A stretch of DNA of 64,000 nt from Hyphomicrobiales bacterium (lineage in GTDB: Bacteria > Pseudomonadota > Alphaproteobacteria > Rhizobiales > Rhizobiaceae), in assembly GCA_900472175.1 (NCBI GenBank), contig UCHD01000025.1, positions 1 to 64,000 of the forward strand, written 5' to 3'. The notes beneath the pieces were generated by a model, which worked only from the letters and a program-made list of their open reading frames with translations, searched no databases and was not told the DNA's origin. Below, piece after piece: positions 1-8,047 of the stretch. The stretch's first letter is position 1. Every line of letters begins with the position of its first letter. Both the position numbers and the translations under genes were made by a program.

Positions 1-28
1 ACGATACGGTCAGAACGTAGCTCTTCAT
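1..28 (-). CDS. purU: Start of a gene running off the left edge, probably formyltetrahydrofolate deformylase
   Basis: Only the first nine codons are inside the window; they read MKSYVLTVS from an ATG at 28-26. As I recall the family, rhizobial PurU proteins begin almost exactly this way. PurU hydrolyses 10-formyl-tetrahydrofolate to formate and tetrahydrofolate, so it would recycle the folate loaded with C1 units by the oxidase encoded at 6515-11566. The gene lies 161 bases downstream of, and in the same direction as, the glnT-type gene, so it may be in the same transcript. The match is nine residues long and the call is tentative. Confidence 0.4.
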
Positions 29-189
29 CGGTCTCAGTCTCTCGGTTTGGGTCTAGGCTGGCCCTCCCGGCCCAGCATCGTGGAACGGAAGCTAGCGCGG
101 CGCTGGCCTGCCCGTCCATCCGTTTCGCGACATCGGATAGCAGGAACAGGCCATGCCGTCTCTTCTGATCTTGGAACTTGGCCTGAGGC

Positions 190-1497
190 TCAGATATCGA
201 GCGTCGTCTGCCGTTCCCAGTCGGTGAAATGCGAGGCGTAGGCATTCCACTCCTGATGCTTGAGCTTCAGGTAGGCGCTGGAGAAACTCTTGCCAAGCGC
301 GGCCTTCAGCTCCTCGTCCTTGTCGTATTCCCTGAGTGCATCGAGCAGGTTCAGCGGCAGGAGCGGTGCGCCGGTAACGGTGTGGCCTTCCTTATACATG
401 TCGATGTCCCAATGGCGGCCCGGATCGGCATTCTTCCGGATACCGTTCAAGCCCGCTGCGATGATGATCGCCTGCAGAAGGTACGGGTTGACCGCGCCAT
501 CCGGCAGACGCAATTCGAACCGGCCAGGGCCTGGAACGCGGACCATGTGCGTGCGGTTGTTACCCGTCCATGTCACCGTATTCGGTGCCCAGGTGGCACC
601 GGAAATGGTGCGCGGCGCGTTGATACGCTTGTAGGAATTGACGGTCGGATTGGTGACTGCGGCAAGTGCCGACGCGTGCTTCATGATACCACCAAGGAAA
701 GTCCTGCCCTGGGCGGACAGGCCGAACGGCATTTCCTTGTCGGCAAAGGCGTTGGTCTTGCCGTCCAGATCCCACACGGAGATATGGGCGTGGCAGCCAT
801 TACCGGTCAGCCCCTTGAAGGGCTTTGGCATGAAGGTGGCGCGAAGGCCGTGTTTTTCGGCGATCGTCTTGACCATGAACTTGAAGAACGAATGCTTGTC
901 GGCAGTCTGCAGAGCGTCGTCATATTCCCAGTTCATCTCAAACTGGCCGTTCGCATCCTCATGGTCGTTCTGGTAGGGCTTCCAGCCGAGTTCAAGCATG
1001 TAGTCGCAGATTTCGGCAATCACGTCATAGCGGCGCATGATAGCCTGCTGGTCGTAGCAGGGCTTTTCGGCATTATCGAACTCGTCGGAAATCTTGCCGC
1101 CATCCGGTGAAATCAGGAAGAATTCCGGCTCGACGCCGGTCTTGACACGAAGGCCCTCCTTGGCGGCTTCGGCGATCAGGCGTTTCAGCATGACGCGCGG
1201 TGCCTGGTCCACCGGCTGGTCTTCCATGACGCAATCGGCGGCGACCCAGGCCACATCCTTCTTCCAGGGGAGCTGGATGACCGAGGACGGATCGGGAAGC
1301 GCAAACAGGTCTGGGTGGGCGGGCGTAAGGTCGAGCCAGGTGGCAAACCCGGCAAAACCCGCACCATTCTTCTGCATGTCGGCAATCGCCTCGGCCGGGA
1401 CGAGCTTCGCCCGCTGGCCACCGAACAGGTCGGTATAACTGATCATGAAATATTTGATGCCACGGTCTTTGGCAAAGCTGGCAAGATCGAGTGTCAC
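190..1497 (-). CDS. glnT: Glutamine synthetase-like ligase (GlnT / gamma-glutamylmethylamide synthetase type)
   Basis: A 435-residue member of the glutamine synthetase superfamily. The metal and glutamate-binding motif GVEPEFF is at residues 121-127, NGCHAHIS at 233-240, and the Arg-rich RVPGPGRFELRLPDG segment lies in the C-terminal third. It is last in glxB-glxC-glxD-glnT, 91 bases after glxD. In rhizobia this gene is called glnT; in methylotrophs the same family with the same neighbours is gmaS, which makes gamma-glutamylmethylamide from methylamine, glutamate and ATP. The adjacent synthase subunits and the soxBDAG-type oxidase favour the GmaS role, but sequence alone cannot exclude ordinary glutamine synthesis. 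Length is normal for the family. Confidence 0.85.
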   Translation of the reverse strand: MTLDLASFAKDRGIKYFMISYTDLFGGQRAKLVPAEAIADMQKNGAGFAGFATWLDLTPAHPDLFALPDPSSVIQLPWKKDVAWVAADCVMEDQPVDQAPRVMLKRLIAEAAKEGLRVKTGVEPEFFLISPDGGKISDEFDNAEKPCYDQQAIMRRYDVIAEICDYMLELGWKPYQNDHEDANGQFEMNWEYDDALQTADKHSFFKFMVKTIAEKHGLRATFMPKPFKGLTGNGCHAHISVWDLDGKTNAFADKEMPFGLSAQGRTFLGGIMKHASALAAVTNPTVNSYKRINAPRTISGATWAPNTVTWTGNNRTHMVRVPGPGRFELRLPDGAVNPYLLQAIIIAAGLNGIRKNADPGRHWDIDMYKEGHTVTGAPLLPLNLLDALREYDKDEELKAALGKSFSSAYLKLKHQEWNAYASHFTDWERQTTLDI

Positions 1498-1588
1498 TGC
1501 GTTCCCCTTTGGATTATTCAGACACTTTTTCGTAAAAAGGCCGCTGCCTGACTTTTAAGATCGGGCAACGGCCGAAGGTATGTTTGGG

Positions 1589-2917
1589 TCAGAAGCCTCC
1601 CTTGCCTGGGATCCAGCTGGTACCTGCCAGCGGCACCTGCGCCATGGCCGATGCCTCGAGCGTCAGTGCGACAAGATCCTCCGGCTCCAGATTGTGCAGA
1701 TGGTTCTTGCCGCAGGCCCTGGCGATGGTCTGGGCCTCCAGCGTCATCACCTTGAGGTAATTGGCGAGACGGCGCCCGGCAGCGACCGGATCGAGGCGCT
1801 TGGAAAGCTCCGGGTCCTGCGTCGTGATGCCGGCCGGATCCTTGCCTTCGTGCCAGTCGTCATAGGCACCGGCCGTTGTTCCGAGCTTCTGGTATTCCTC
1901 TTCCCAGTGCGGATCATTATCGCCGATGGCAACGAGTGCAGCCGTACCGATTGCGACCGCGTCAGCGCCGAGCGCCAGGGCTTTGGCGACGTCTGCGCCG
2001 GAACGGATACCGCCCGAGACGATCAGCTGAACCTTGCGGTGCATGCCGAGATCCTGAAGCGCCTGAACGGCCGGGCGGATGCAGGCAAGGATTGGCATGC
2101 CGACATTCTCGATGAACACGTCCTGCGTCGCCGCCGTGCCGCCCTGCATGCCGTCGAGCACGACGACGTCGGCACCGGCCTTCACGGCAAGCGCCGTGTC
2201 GTAATAGGGACGCGCACCGCCGACCTTCACATAGATCGGCTTTTCCCAGTCGGTGATTTCACGCAGTTCCATGATCTTGATTTCGAGATCGTCCGGGCCG
2301 GTCCAGTCGGGATGGCGGCAGGCAGAGCGCTGGTCTATGCCCTTGGGCAGATTGCGCATGTTGGCGACGCGGTCGGAAATCTTCTGGCCGAGCAGCATGC
2401 CGCCGCCACCGGGCTTGGCGCCCTGGCCGACGACGATCTCGATCGCATCGGCGCGGCGCAGATCCCGCGGGTTCATGCCGTAGCGCGACGGAAGATACTG
2501 ATAGACCAGCGTCTGCGAATGACCCCGCTCCTCGTCCGTCATGCCGCCGTCACCGGTGGTTGTCGATGTCCCGGCGATGGTGGCACCGCGGCCGAGCGCT
2601 TCCTTGGCATTGCCCGAAAGCGCGCCAAAACTCATGCCGGCAATGGTGATCGGCGTCTTCAGGACGATCGGCTTCTTGGCATGTCGCGCGCCGAGCACGA
2701 CGGAGGTGTCGCATTTCTCGCGGTAGCCTTCGAGCGGATAGCGCGAGATCGAAGCGCCGAGAAACAGGAGGTCGTCGAAATGCGGAACCTTGCGCTTGGT
2801 GCCGGCGCCTCTGATATCATAGATGCCGGTCGCCGCCGCACGGCGGATTTCGGCGAGCGTGTAATCGTCGAAGGTCGCTGACTTGCGCGGCGGGGTATAG
2901 GGGTTGTGATAGCTCAT
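1589..2917 (-). CDS. glxD: FMN-binding glutamate synthase-like subunit (GlxD / MgsC)
   Basis: A 442-residue protein matching the central FMN-binding and iron-sulphur region of glutamate synthase, as a stand-alone subunit. Typical features are PITIAGMSFGALSGNAKEALG near residues 90-110, GDGGM, GQGAKPGGGG and a TIM-barrel phosphate-binding segment, SGGIRSGADVAKALALGAD, around residue 300. In the N-methylglutamate pathway this subunit (MgsC) combines with MgsA and MgsB to transfer methylamine to a glutamate-derived acceptor. The start is 15 bases from the glxC stop, so the genes are co-transcribed. A glutamate-synthase-like role in nitrogen assimilation is the alternative reading. Confidence 0.88.
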   Translation of the reverse strand: MSYHNPYTPPRKSATFDDYTLAEIRRAAATGIYDIRGAGTKRKVPHFDDLLFLGASISRYPLEGYREKCDTSVVLGARHAKKPIVLKTPITIAGMSFGALSGNAKEALGRGATIAGTSTTTGDGGMTDEERGHSQTLVYQYLPSRYGMNPRDLRRADAIEIVVGQGAKPGGGGMLLGQKISDRVANMRNLPKGIDQRSACRHPDWTGPDDLEIKIMELREITDWEKPIYVKVGGARPYYDTALAVKAGADVVVLDGMQGGTAATQDVFIENVGMPILACIRPAVQALQDLGMHRKVQLIVSGGIRSGADVAKALALGADAVAIGTAALVAIGDNDPHWEEEYQKLGTTAGAYDDWHEGKDPAGITTQDPELSKRLDPVAAGRRLANYLKVMTLEAQTIARACGKNHLHNLEPEDLVALTLEASAMAQVPLAGTSWIPGKGGF

Positions 2918-2932
2918 GAACGGGTCCCTGCC

Positions 2933-3655
2933 TTAGTACGCATCAGCGTTGTCGATGTTGAAGTTGTAGAGCGTGCGGGCCGAGCCGTAGCGCTTGAATT
3001 CTTCCGGCGCGACACCCGTGATGCCGGCTCTTTCCAGAAGCTCGGCAAGCAGCTTCAGATGCTTTGGCTTCATTTCCTTCTGGATGCAGTCGGCGCCGAG
3101 GCTCTTGACCTCGCCGCGCACGAACAGCTTGGCCTCGTAGAGGGAATCGCCGAGCGCATCACCGGCATTGCCGAGCACCACGAGGTGACCCGACTGGCCC
3201 ATGAAGGCCGACATGTGGCCGATATTGCCCTGGACGACGATATCGATGCCCTTCATCGAGATGCCGCAGCGCGACGCCGCATTGCCCTTGATGACCAGCA
3301 GACCGCCGCGACCGGTCGCACCGGCATACTGGCTGGCATCCCCCTCGATGACGACCGCTCCCGACATCATGTTTTCCGCGACACCAGGCCCGGCCGACCC
3401 ATGCACGGTCACGGTACCGCCATCGTTCATGCCGGCGCAATAGTAGCCGACGCTACCGCGCACCTCGACGGTGACCGGCTGGTCGATACCGACGGCGACG
3501 GCATGGCTGCCGCGCGGATTGACGACCTCGAAATTCGTATCATTGGTACCGGGGGCGATGGCGTGCAGCGCGCTGTTCAATTCGCGCAGCGGCGTTTTGG
3601 CAAGGTCGAATACGCGCATTGCTTCCAGACTTTCTCGTTTGACGCTGACATCCAC
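2933..3655 (-). CDS. glxC: GXGXG-domain subunit (GlxC / MgsB)
   Basis: A 240-residue protein made almost entirely of the right-handed beta-helix found at the C-terminus of large glutamate synthase subunits. The repeating glycine pattern is visible as GSVGYYCAGMNDGGTVTVHG, GRGGLLVIKGNAASRCG and GNAGDALGDSLYEAKLFVRG. In glutamate synthase this domain holds the catalytic domains in place; here it is a separate structural subunit. It begins two bases after the glxB stop and ends 15 bases before glxD, so translation is probably coupled. No catalytic residues are expected. Confidence 0.88.
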   Translation of the reverse strand: MDVSVKRESLEAMRVFDLAKTPLRELNSALHAIAPGTNDTNFEVVNPRGSHAVAVGIDQPVTVEVRGSVGYYCAGMNDGGTVTVHGSAGPGVAENMMSGAVVIEGDASQYAGATGRGGLLVIKGNAASRCGISMKGIDIVVQGNIGHMSAFMGQSGHLVVLGNAGDALGDSLYEAKLFVRGEVKSLGADCIQKEMKPKHLKLLAELLERAGITGVAPEEFKRYGSARTLYNFNIDNADAY

Positions 3656-3657
3656 GG

Positions 3658-4563
3658 TTAGGCCGCCTTCTCATGATCCCAGAAATAGACAGTCGCCGGC
3701 TCCGGCTCCCAGACGCGCGCATTTTCGATGCCCGGCAGGTTGACGAGCGCGCGGTATTCCGAGCCGAAGGCGATATATTGGTCCGTTTCGGCCATCACGG
3801 CCGGCTTGCAGGCGATCGGATCGCGCACCACCCCGAAGCCGGACTTGGTGCCGACGACGAAGGTGAAGAAGCCATCGAGGTCATCGAGCGCGCTGGTCAG
3901 CGCCTGCCCCAGATCCTTGCCCTTGGCCATCTCGGCCGACAGATAGGCGGCGGCGACTTCGGTATCGTTCTGCGTCTCGAAGGTCATGCCTTCGCGCACC
4001 AGTTCGCGGCGCAGGTTGTTGTGGTTGGAAAGCGAGCCGTTGTGCACCAGGCACTGGTCGGCGCCGGTCGAGAACGGATGAGCGCCGAGCGTGGTCACGG
4101 CCGATTCCGTTGCCATGCGGGTATGGCCGATGCCATGCGTGCCGGCCATCTGGCGAATACCGAAGCGGGACACCACGTCCTTCGGCAACCCGACTTCCTT
4201 GTAGATCTCGACGCTGTCGCCTGAGCCCATGACACGGATACCGGTCCGTTCCTGGGAAAGCAGATCGCGCACGGCCGAAGCCTTGTCAGCGTCGGTTTCG
4301 ATGACCGCATGGGTGCTTTTCAGCTCCACGGAGATGCTGGAATCGACAGGCTTCAGCAGCGCATCGAGACCGGCGAAATCCTGCTTCGGGTCCGATGATT
4401 GAACAGTGATTTTGGCCCGGCCCTTGGAGGGCGATCCGTAAATGGCGATGCCCGCGCTATCCGGTCCGCGGTCGGTCATGGTGACCAGCATATCGGACAG
4501 CATGGCACCCAATTGCGGCTCCAGGCTCTTGTCCTTCAAAAACAATCCGACAATTCCGCACAT
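3658..4563 (-). CDS. glxB: Class II glutamine amidotransferase subunit (GlxB / MgsA)
   Basis: A 301-residue protein beginning MCGIVGLF, with the N-terminal nucleophile Cys2 of class II amidotransferases. GIGHTRMATESAVT near residue 140 and HNGSLSNHNNLRREL near 180 are the usual glutamine-binding segments. It provides the glutaminase activity for the split synthase made with GlxC and GlxD. It is first in glxB-glxC-glxD-glnT. The 112-base gap upstream is AT-rich and holds an 11-base palindrome (4614-4624, TTGAA-T-TTCAA), a possible site for the cupin regulator encoded next; that link is a guess. Confidence 0.88.
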   Translation of the reverse strand: MCGIVGLFLKDKSLEPQLGAMLSDMLVTMTDRGPDSAGIAIYGSPSKGRAKITVQSSDPKQDFAGLDALLKPVDSSISVELKSTHAVIETDADKASAVRDLLSQERTGIRVMGSGDSVEIYKEVGLPKDVVSRFGIRQMAGTHGIGHTRMATESAVTTLGAHPFSTGADQCLVHNGSLSNHNNLRRELVREGMTFETQNDTEVAAAYLSAEMAKGKDLGQALTSALDDLDGFFTFVVGTKSGFGVVRDPIACKPAVMAETDQYIAFGSEYRALVNLPGIENARVWEPEPATVYFWDHEKAA

Positions 4564-4675
4564 GGGGACAATCCTTCGTTTCGTTGATGAAAAGATGGAT
4601 ATCAGCTGCCGTTTTGAATTTCAACTGAGAAGAAAGTTATTTTCTTATCAGGCAATATTTTTGAGCATGAAAGGC

Positions 4676-5371
4676 TTAGATATTGCTGCGCGTCTGCGGA
4701 TAGGAAATGATCGACAGATAGCGGATCGGCAACTTCACCAGCTCCTCCGGCCCGTGGCGGGCGTCGGCGTCGAAAAACAAGCTATCGCCGGGCTGCATGG
4801 TAAAAAGCCGGTCGCCATGGCGATAGACCACTTCACCGACCAGCATGTAGAGAAACTCCATGCCTTCATGCTGGAAAGCCGGGAACGTATCGGAATCTGC
4901 CGTCAGCGTGATCAGATAGGGCTCGACCACTACGCCGGCTGTGTTGTTGTCGATATGACCGAGCAGATTGTACTGATGCCCCGCCCGCGTACCCCGGCGC
5001 TCCAGTTCGACACCTTCGCCGGCCTTGACGAACACCGCGTTGCGCGGTTCCTCATAACGGCGGAAGAAAGCGGTGACCGGGACGCCAAGCGCCCGCGAAA
5101 GAGATTGCAGCGTCGTCAGCGACGGCGAGATATTGCCATTCTCGATCTTCGACAGCATGCCAAGCGAAATGCCGGTGGCGGTCGCAAGGTCGGTCACGGT
5201 GATGCCGAGTTTCTTGCGGAAAGCGCGAACCTCGTGGCCGATCGCGATTTCGAGGTTGTTTTCCTTCGGCTCACGCAGCGCGTGCGGATCCTGCAGAAAA
5301 GCAGCCTTCAGAGCCGGATGCTCGTCGTCTGTGATCCGGCCAATATCGGTGACTGGCTGCTTTTTCGCCAT
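4676..5371 (-). CDS. XRE-family regulator with C-terminal cupin sensor domain
   Basis: A 231-residue protein with an XRE helix-turn-helix at about residues 42-96 (IGHEVRAFRKKLGITVTDLA, then GMLSKIENGNISPSL) followed by a cupin barrel at about 150-225 (HEGMEFLYMLVGEVVYRHGD, GDSLFFDADARHGPEEL). Such cupin regulators often control genes for amine and amino acid metabolism. It lies between glxA and glxB in the same direction and probably regulates the glx operon in response to a small nitrogenous ligand. Its own upstream region has a spaced inverted repeat, TGAGA-9-TCTCA, at 5411-5429, a possible autoregulatory site. The ligand cannot be read from sequence. Confidence 0.85.
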   Translation of the reverse strand: MAKKQPVTDIGRITDDEHPALKAAFLQDPHALREPKENNLEIAIGHEVRAFRKKLGITVTDLATATGISLGMLSKIENGNISPSLTTLQSLSRALGVPVTAFFRRYEEPRNAVFVKAGEGVELERRGTRAGHQYNLLGHIDNNTAGVVVEPYLITLTADSDTFPAFQHEGMEFLYMLVGEVVYRHGDRLFTMQPGDSLFFDADARHGPEELVKLPIRYLSIISYPQTRSNI

Positions 5372-5446
5372 GCGGTTTCGCCCCCTGCTTGCAAGTCAAT
5401 CAATCTATCCTGAGAGTGAAATTTTCTCAACCCGGAAGAATATCGC

Positions 5447-6424
5447 TCAACGGACTGCGGTACCACTAATTTGCCTCTGGGATCGCGGTGGCTCGCCGAA
5501 CGCGGCGCGGTAGCTGCGGGAAAAATGACCGGCGCTGGAAAATCCGGTCGCAAAAGCGATTTCCGAGATCGAAAGCGGGCTCTGTTGCAGCAGGCGGCGG
5601 GCATGATCGAGCCGTAGCTTGCGGTATTCCAGAAGAAAGGACGATCCCATCTGGCTCGAGAACAACCGGTCAAGATGACGCGGCGACAGGCCCGCCAAAG
5701 CCGCCATGGTCTGGCGATCGAGCGGGGCCTCGATTGTCGCTTCCATCTTTTCAAGCACTGCGAGCAAACCCGGGTGATTGACACGGTAGCGCTCTGCCAG
5801 CGATGCCCGCTGCGGCGCGCCGGAGCTTTCCACGTGGGTGTGCAGATACCAGTCGCTGACCCGGCGGGCGAAATCCGATCCCATGCGCTCCGCGATGAGT
5901 GCATGCATCATGTCGAGCGGCGCTACGCCGCCGCCGCAGGTGATACGGTTGCCGTCAAGCACATACCGCGCCTGACGTGGCGCAAGCGCCGGAAAGGCCT
6001 CCATCAATGCGGGGGCATGCTCCCAGTGGATCGTAAAATCCCGATCCTCCAGCAAGCCGGCTTCTGCCATCAGGTATGGACCGCCGGAAATCCCGCCGAT
6101 GCGCACGCCGTCGCGGGCAAGCTGGCGCAGGCAGGCCAGCACCGGTGGCACATCCCAGTCAACCGGTGTACCGCCCGCGCAGACAAAGACAGTATGGAAA
6201 CCCGAACCCCGTGACGGCAGGAGCGTTGCAGGAACCGGAATGCCCGATGAGGTCATGCCGGCGCTGCCTTCAGCAACATGCGCCGAAAGCGCATAAATAT
6301 CCCGGCCGGCCAAAAGGTTTGCGGCACGCAGCGGCTCGACCGCCGAGGCATAGGACATTAGCGCAAATCCCGGAATGAGGATAAAGCCGATCTTTTGAAC
6401 GTTTTTCAGGTCATCAGTCACCAT
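5447..6424 (-). CDS. glxA: GlxA-type AraC-family transcriptional regulator with DJ-1/PfpI-like domain
   Basis: The N-terminal two thirds is a DJ-1/PfpI (class I amidotransferase-like) fold, and the C-terminal 100 residues are an AraC helix-turn-helix pair ending GFSSAGHFSRSYRAAFGEPP. At the nucleophile elbow, where an enzyme of this fold has Cys, the sequence is GGISGG, so this is a ligand-sensing rather than catalytic domain. I choose the ATG at 6424 (325 residues) over an upstream in-frame start because alignable sequence begins at DDLKNVQKIGFILIPGF and this leaves a 90-base divergent promoter region with soxB. It probably controls the divergent sox operon, the glx operon or both. Confidence 0.85.
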   Translation of the reverse strand: MVTDDLKNVQKIGFILIPGFALMSYASAVEPLRAANLLAGRDIYALSAHVAEGSAGMTSSGIPVPATLLPSRGSGFHTVFVCAGGTPVDWDVPPVLACLRQLARDGVRIGGISGGPYLMAEAGLLEDRDFTIHWEHAPALMEAFPALAPRQARYVLDGNRITCGGGVAPLDMMHALIAERMGSDFARRVSDWYLHTHVESSGAPQRASLAERYRVNHPGLLAVLEKMEATIEAPLDRQTMAALAGLSPRHLDRLFSSQMGSSFLLEYRKLRLDHARRLLQQSPLSISEIAFATGFSSAGHFSRSYRAAFGEPPRSQRQISGTAVR

Positions 6425-6514
6425 GTCCGAATTATGACTGAAAACGTCTCTTTCCTGCAAGTGCCCAGATGCAATCCTGTCATGATCGGCGCGGTTCACC
6501 GGGATTCATTTGCC
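6425..6514. promoter_or_regulatory. Divergent promoter region between glxA and soxB
   Basis: The 90 bases separating the chosen starts of glxA (minus) and soxB (plus) must hold both promoters if those starts are right. I see no convincing -35/-10 pair or perfect palindrome. The assignment rests on gene orientation alone. Confidence 0.4.
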
Positions 6515-7765
6515 ATGCGCTATTCTGCCTTTTCCGTTTTTCTGAACGCCCTGCGCGGCAACAAGGGGTGGAAGCCTGCATGGCGCAGTCCGGTTCCGAA
6601 AAACCACTATGACGTCATCATCATTGGCGGCGGCGGGCATGGCCTTGCAACGGCGTATTATCTCGCCAAGGAATTCGGCGTCACCAATGTGGCGGTACTG
6701 GAAAAGGGCTATATCGGCTCCGGCAATGTCGGCCGCAACACGACGATCATCCGTTCCAACTACCTGCTTCAGGGCAATAACCCGTTCTACGAACTGTCGA
6801 TGAAGCTCTGGGAAGGGCTGGAGCAGGATTTCAACTTCAACGCCATGGTCTCGCAGCGCGGCGTGCTCAATCTCTTTCACTCAGACGCCCAGCGCGACGC
6901 CTACACCCGGCGCGGCAATGCAATGCGGCTGCACGGCGTCGATGCCGACCTGCTCGATCGAAACGCCGTGCGCCAGATGCTGCCGTTCCTCGATTTCGAC
7001 AATGCCCGCTTCCCGATCCAGGGTGCGCTGATGCAAAAACGTGGCGGCACCGTGCGCCATGATGCTGTTGCCTGGGGCTATGCCCGTGGCGCGGATATGC
7101 GCGGCGTCGATATCATCCAGAATTGCGAAGTCACCGGCATCCGCCGCGAAAACGGCCGTGTCGTGGGCGTAGAGACCAGCCAGGGCTTCATCGGCTGCGG
7201 TAAACTGGCACTCGCAGCGGCCGGCAACTCCACCACTGTCGCTGATATGGTCGACATGAAGCTGCCAATCGAAAGTCACGTGCTGCAGGCCTTCGTCTCG
7301 GAGGGACTGAAGCCCTTCATCGACAATGTCGTCACCTTTGGCGCCGGGCATTTCTATGTCTCGCAGTCCGACAAGGGCGGTCTGGTCTTCGGCGGCGATA
7401 TCGATGGCTACAATTCCTATGCCCAGCGCGGCAATCTGGCGACGGTCGAGCATGTCGCCGAGGCCGGTGTTGCGATGATCCCGGCCCTGTCGCGTGTCCG
7501 GGTGCTGCGCTCCTGGGGTGGCGTCATGGACATGAGCATGGACGGCTCGCCGATCATCGACCGCACCCATATCGATAATCTCTATCTGAACGCCGGCTGG
7601 TGTTACGGCGGCTTCAAGGCCACGCCCGCCTCCGGCTTCTGCTACGCCCATCTGATCGCCAGGAACGAGCCGCATGAAACAGGACGCGCCTTCCGGCTCG
7701 ACCGGTTCGCACGCGGCCGGATGATCGATGAAAAGGGCGTCGGCTCGCAACCCAATCTGCATTGA
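6515..7765 (+). CDS. soxB: Heterotetrameric oxidase beta subunit (SoxB, or MgdA of N-methylglutamate dehydrogenase)
   Basis: A 416-residue FAD flavoprotein. The dinucleotide-binding motif IIGGGGHG is at about residues 36-43, and GGTVRHDAVAW at about 178-187 contains the His expected to carry covalent FMN. The start is the ATG at 6515, because the family begins MRYS followed by RGNKGWKPAWRSP; an upstream in-frame ATG would run into glxA. SoxBDAG oxidises N-methyl groups and passes the carbon to tetrahydrofolate. Homologues next to mgsABC-gmaS are N-methylglutamate dehydrogenase, and the divergent glx operon makes that role likely. soxD follows after nine bases. Confidence 0.9.
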   Translation: MRYSAFSVFLNALRGNKGWKPAWRSPVPKNHYDVIIIGGGGHGLATAYYLAKEFGVTNVAVLEKGYIGSGNVGRNTTIIRSNYLLQGNNPFYELSMKLWEGLEQDFNFNAMVSQRGVLNLFHSDAQRDAYTRRGNAMRLHGVDADLLDRNAVRQMLPFLDFDNARFPIQGALMQKRGGTVRHDAVAWGYARGADMRGVDIIQNCEVTGIRRENGRVVGVETSQGFIGCGKLALAAAGNSTTVADMVDMKLPIESHVLQAFVSEGLKPFIDNVVTFGAGHFYVSQSDKGGLVFGGDIDGYNSYAQRGNLATVEHVAEAGVAMIPALSRVRVLRSWGGVMDMSMDGSPIIDRTHIDNLYLNAGWCYGGFKATPASGFCYAHLIARNEPHETGRAFRLDRFARGRMIDEKGVGSQPNLH

Positions 7766-7774
7766 GGACTTCAC

Positions 7775-8047
7775 ATGGCCAGCCTGATCGCCTGCCCCCA
7801 TTGCGGGCCGCGTCCCAAGGAAGAATTCACCGTCCGCGGCGACGCCGGCATAACTCGCCCGGCACCCGATGCCGGTGAGGATGCTTGGCACGCCTATGTC
7901 TACCTGCGTGACAATCCGCGCGGCCGTCACAAAGAACATTGGCACCACACCTCCGGCTGTCGCCGTTGGCTGGTTGTCGAGCGCGATACGATGACCCACG
8001 CGGTCTATACTGTTACCGATGCCAGCGCTCCGGGAGAGACCGCATGA
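7775..8047 (+). CDS. soxD: Heterotetrameric oxidase delta subunit (SoxD / MgdB)
   Basis: A 90-residue subunit with the family's N-terminal zinc motif CPHCGPRP (residues 7-14), RDNPRG and HWHHTSGCRRWLVVERDT near residues 55-72. It supplies a zinc-binding bridge within the SoxBDAG complex. Its stop overlaps the soxA start as ATGA (8044-8047), indicating translational coupling. Length is standard for the family. Confidence 0.9.
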   Translation: MASLIACPHCGPRPKEEFTVRGDAGITRPAPDAGEDAWHAYVYLRDNPRGRHKEHWHHTSGCRRWLVVERDTMTHAVYTVTDASAPGETA

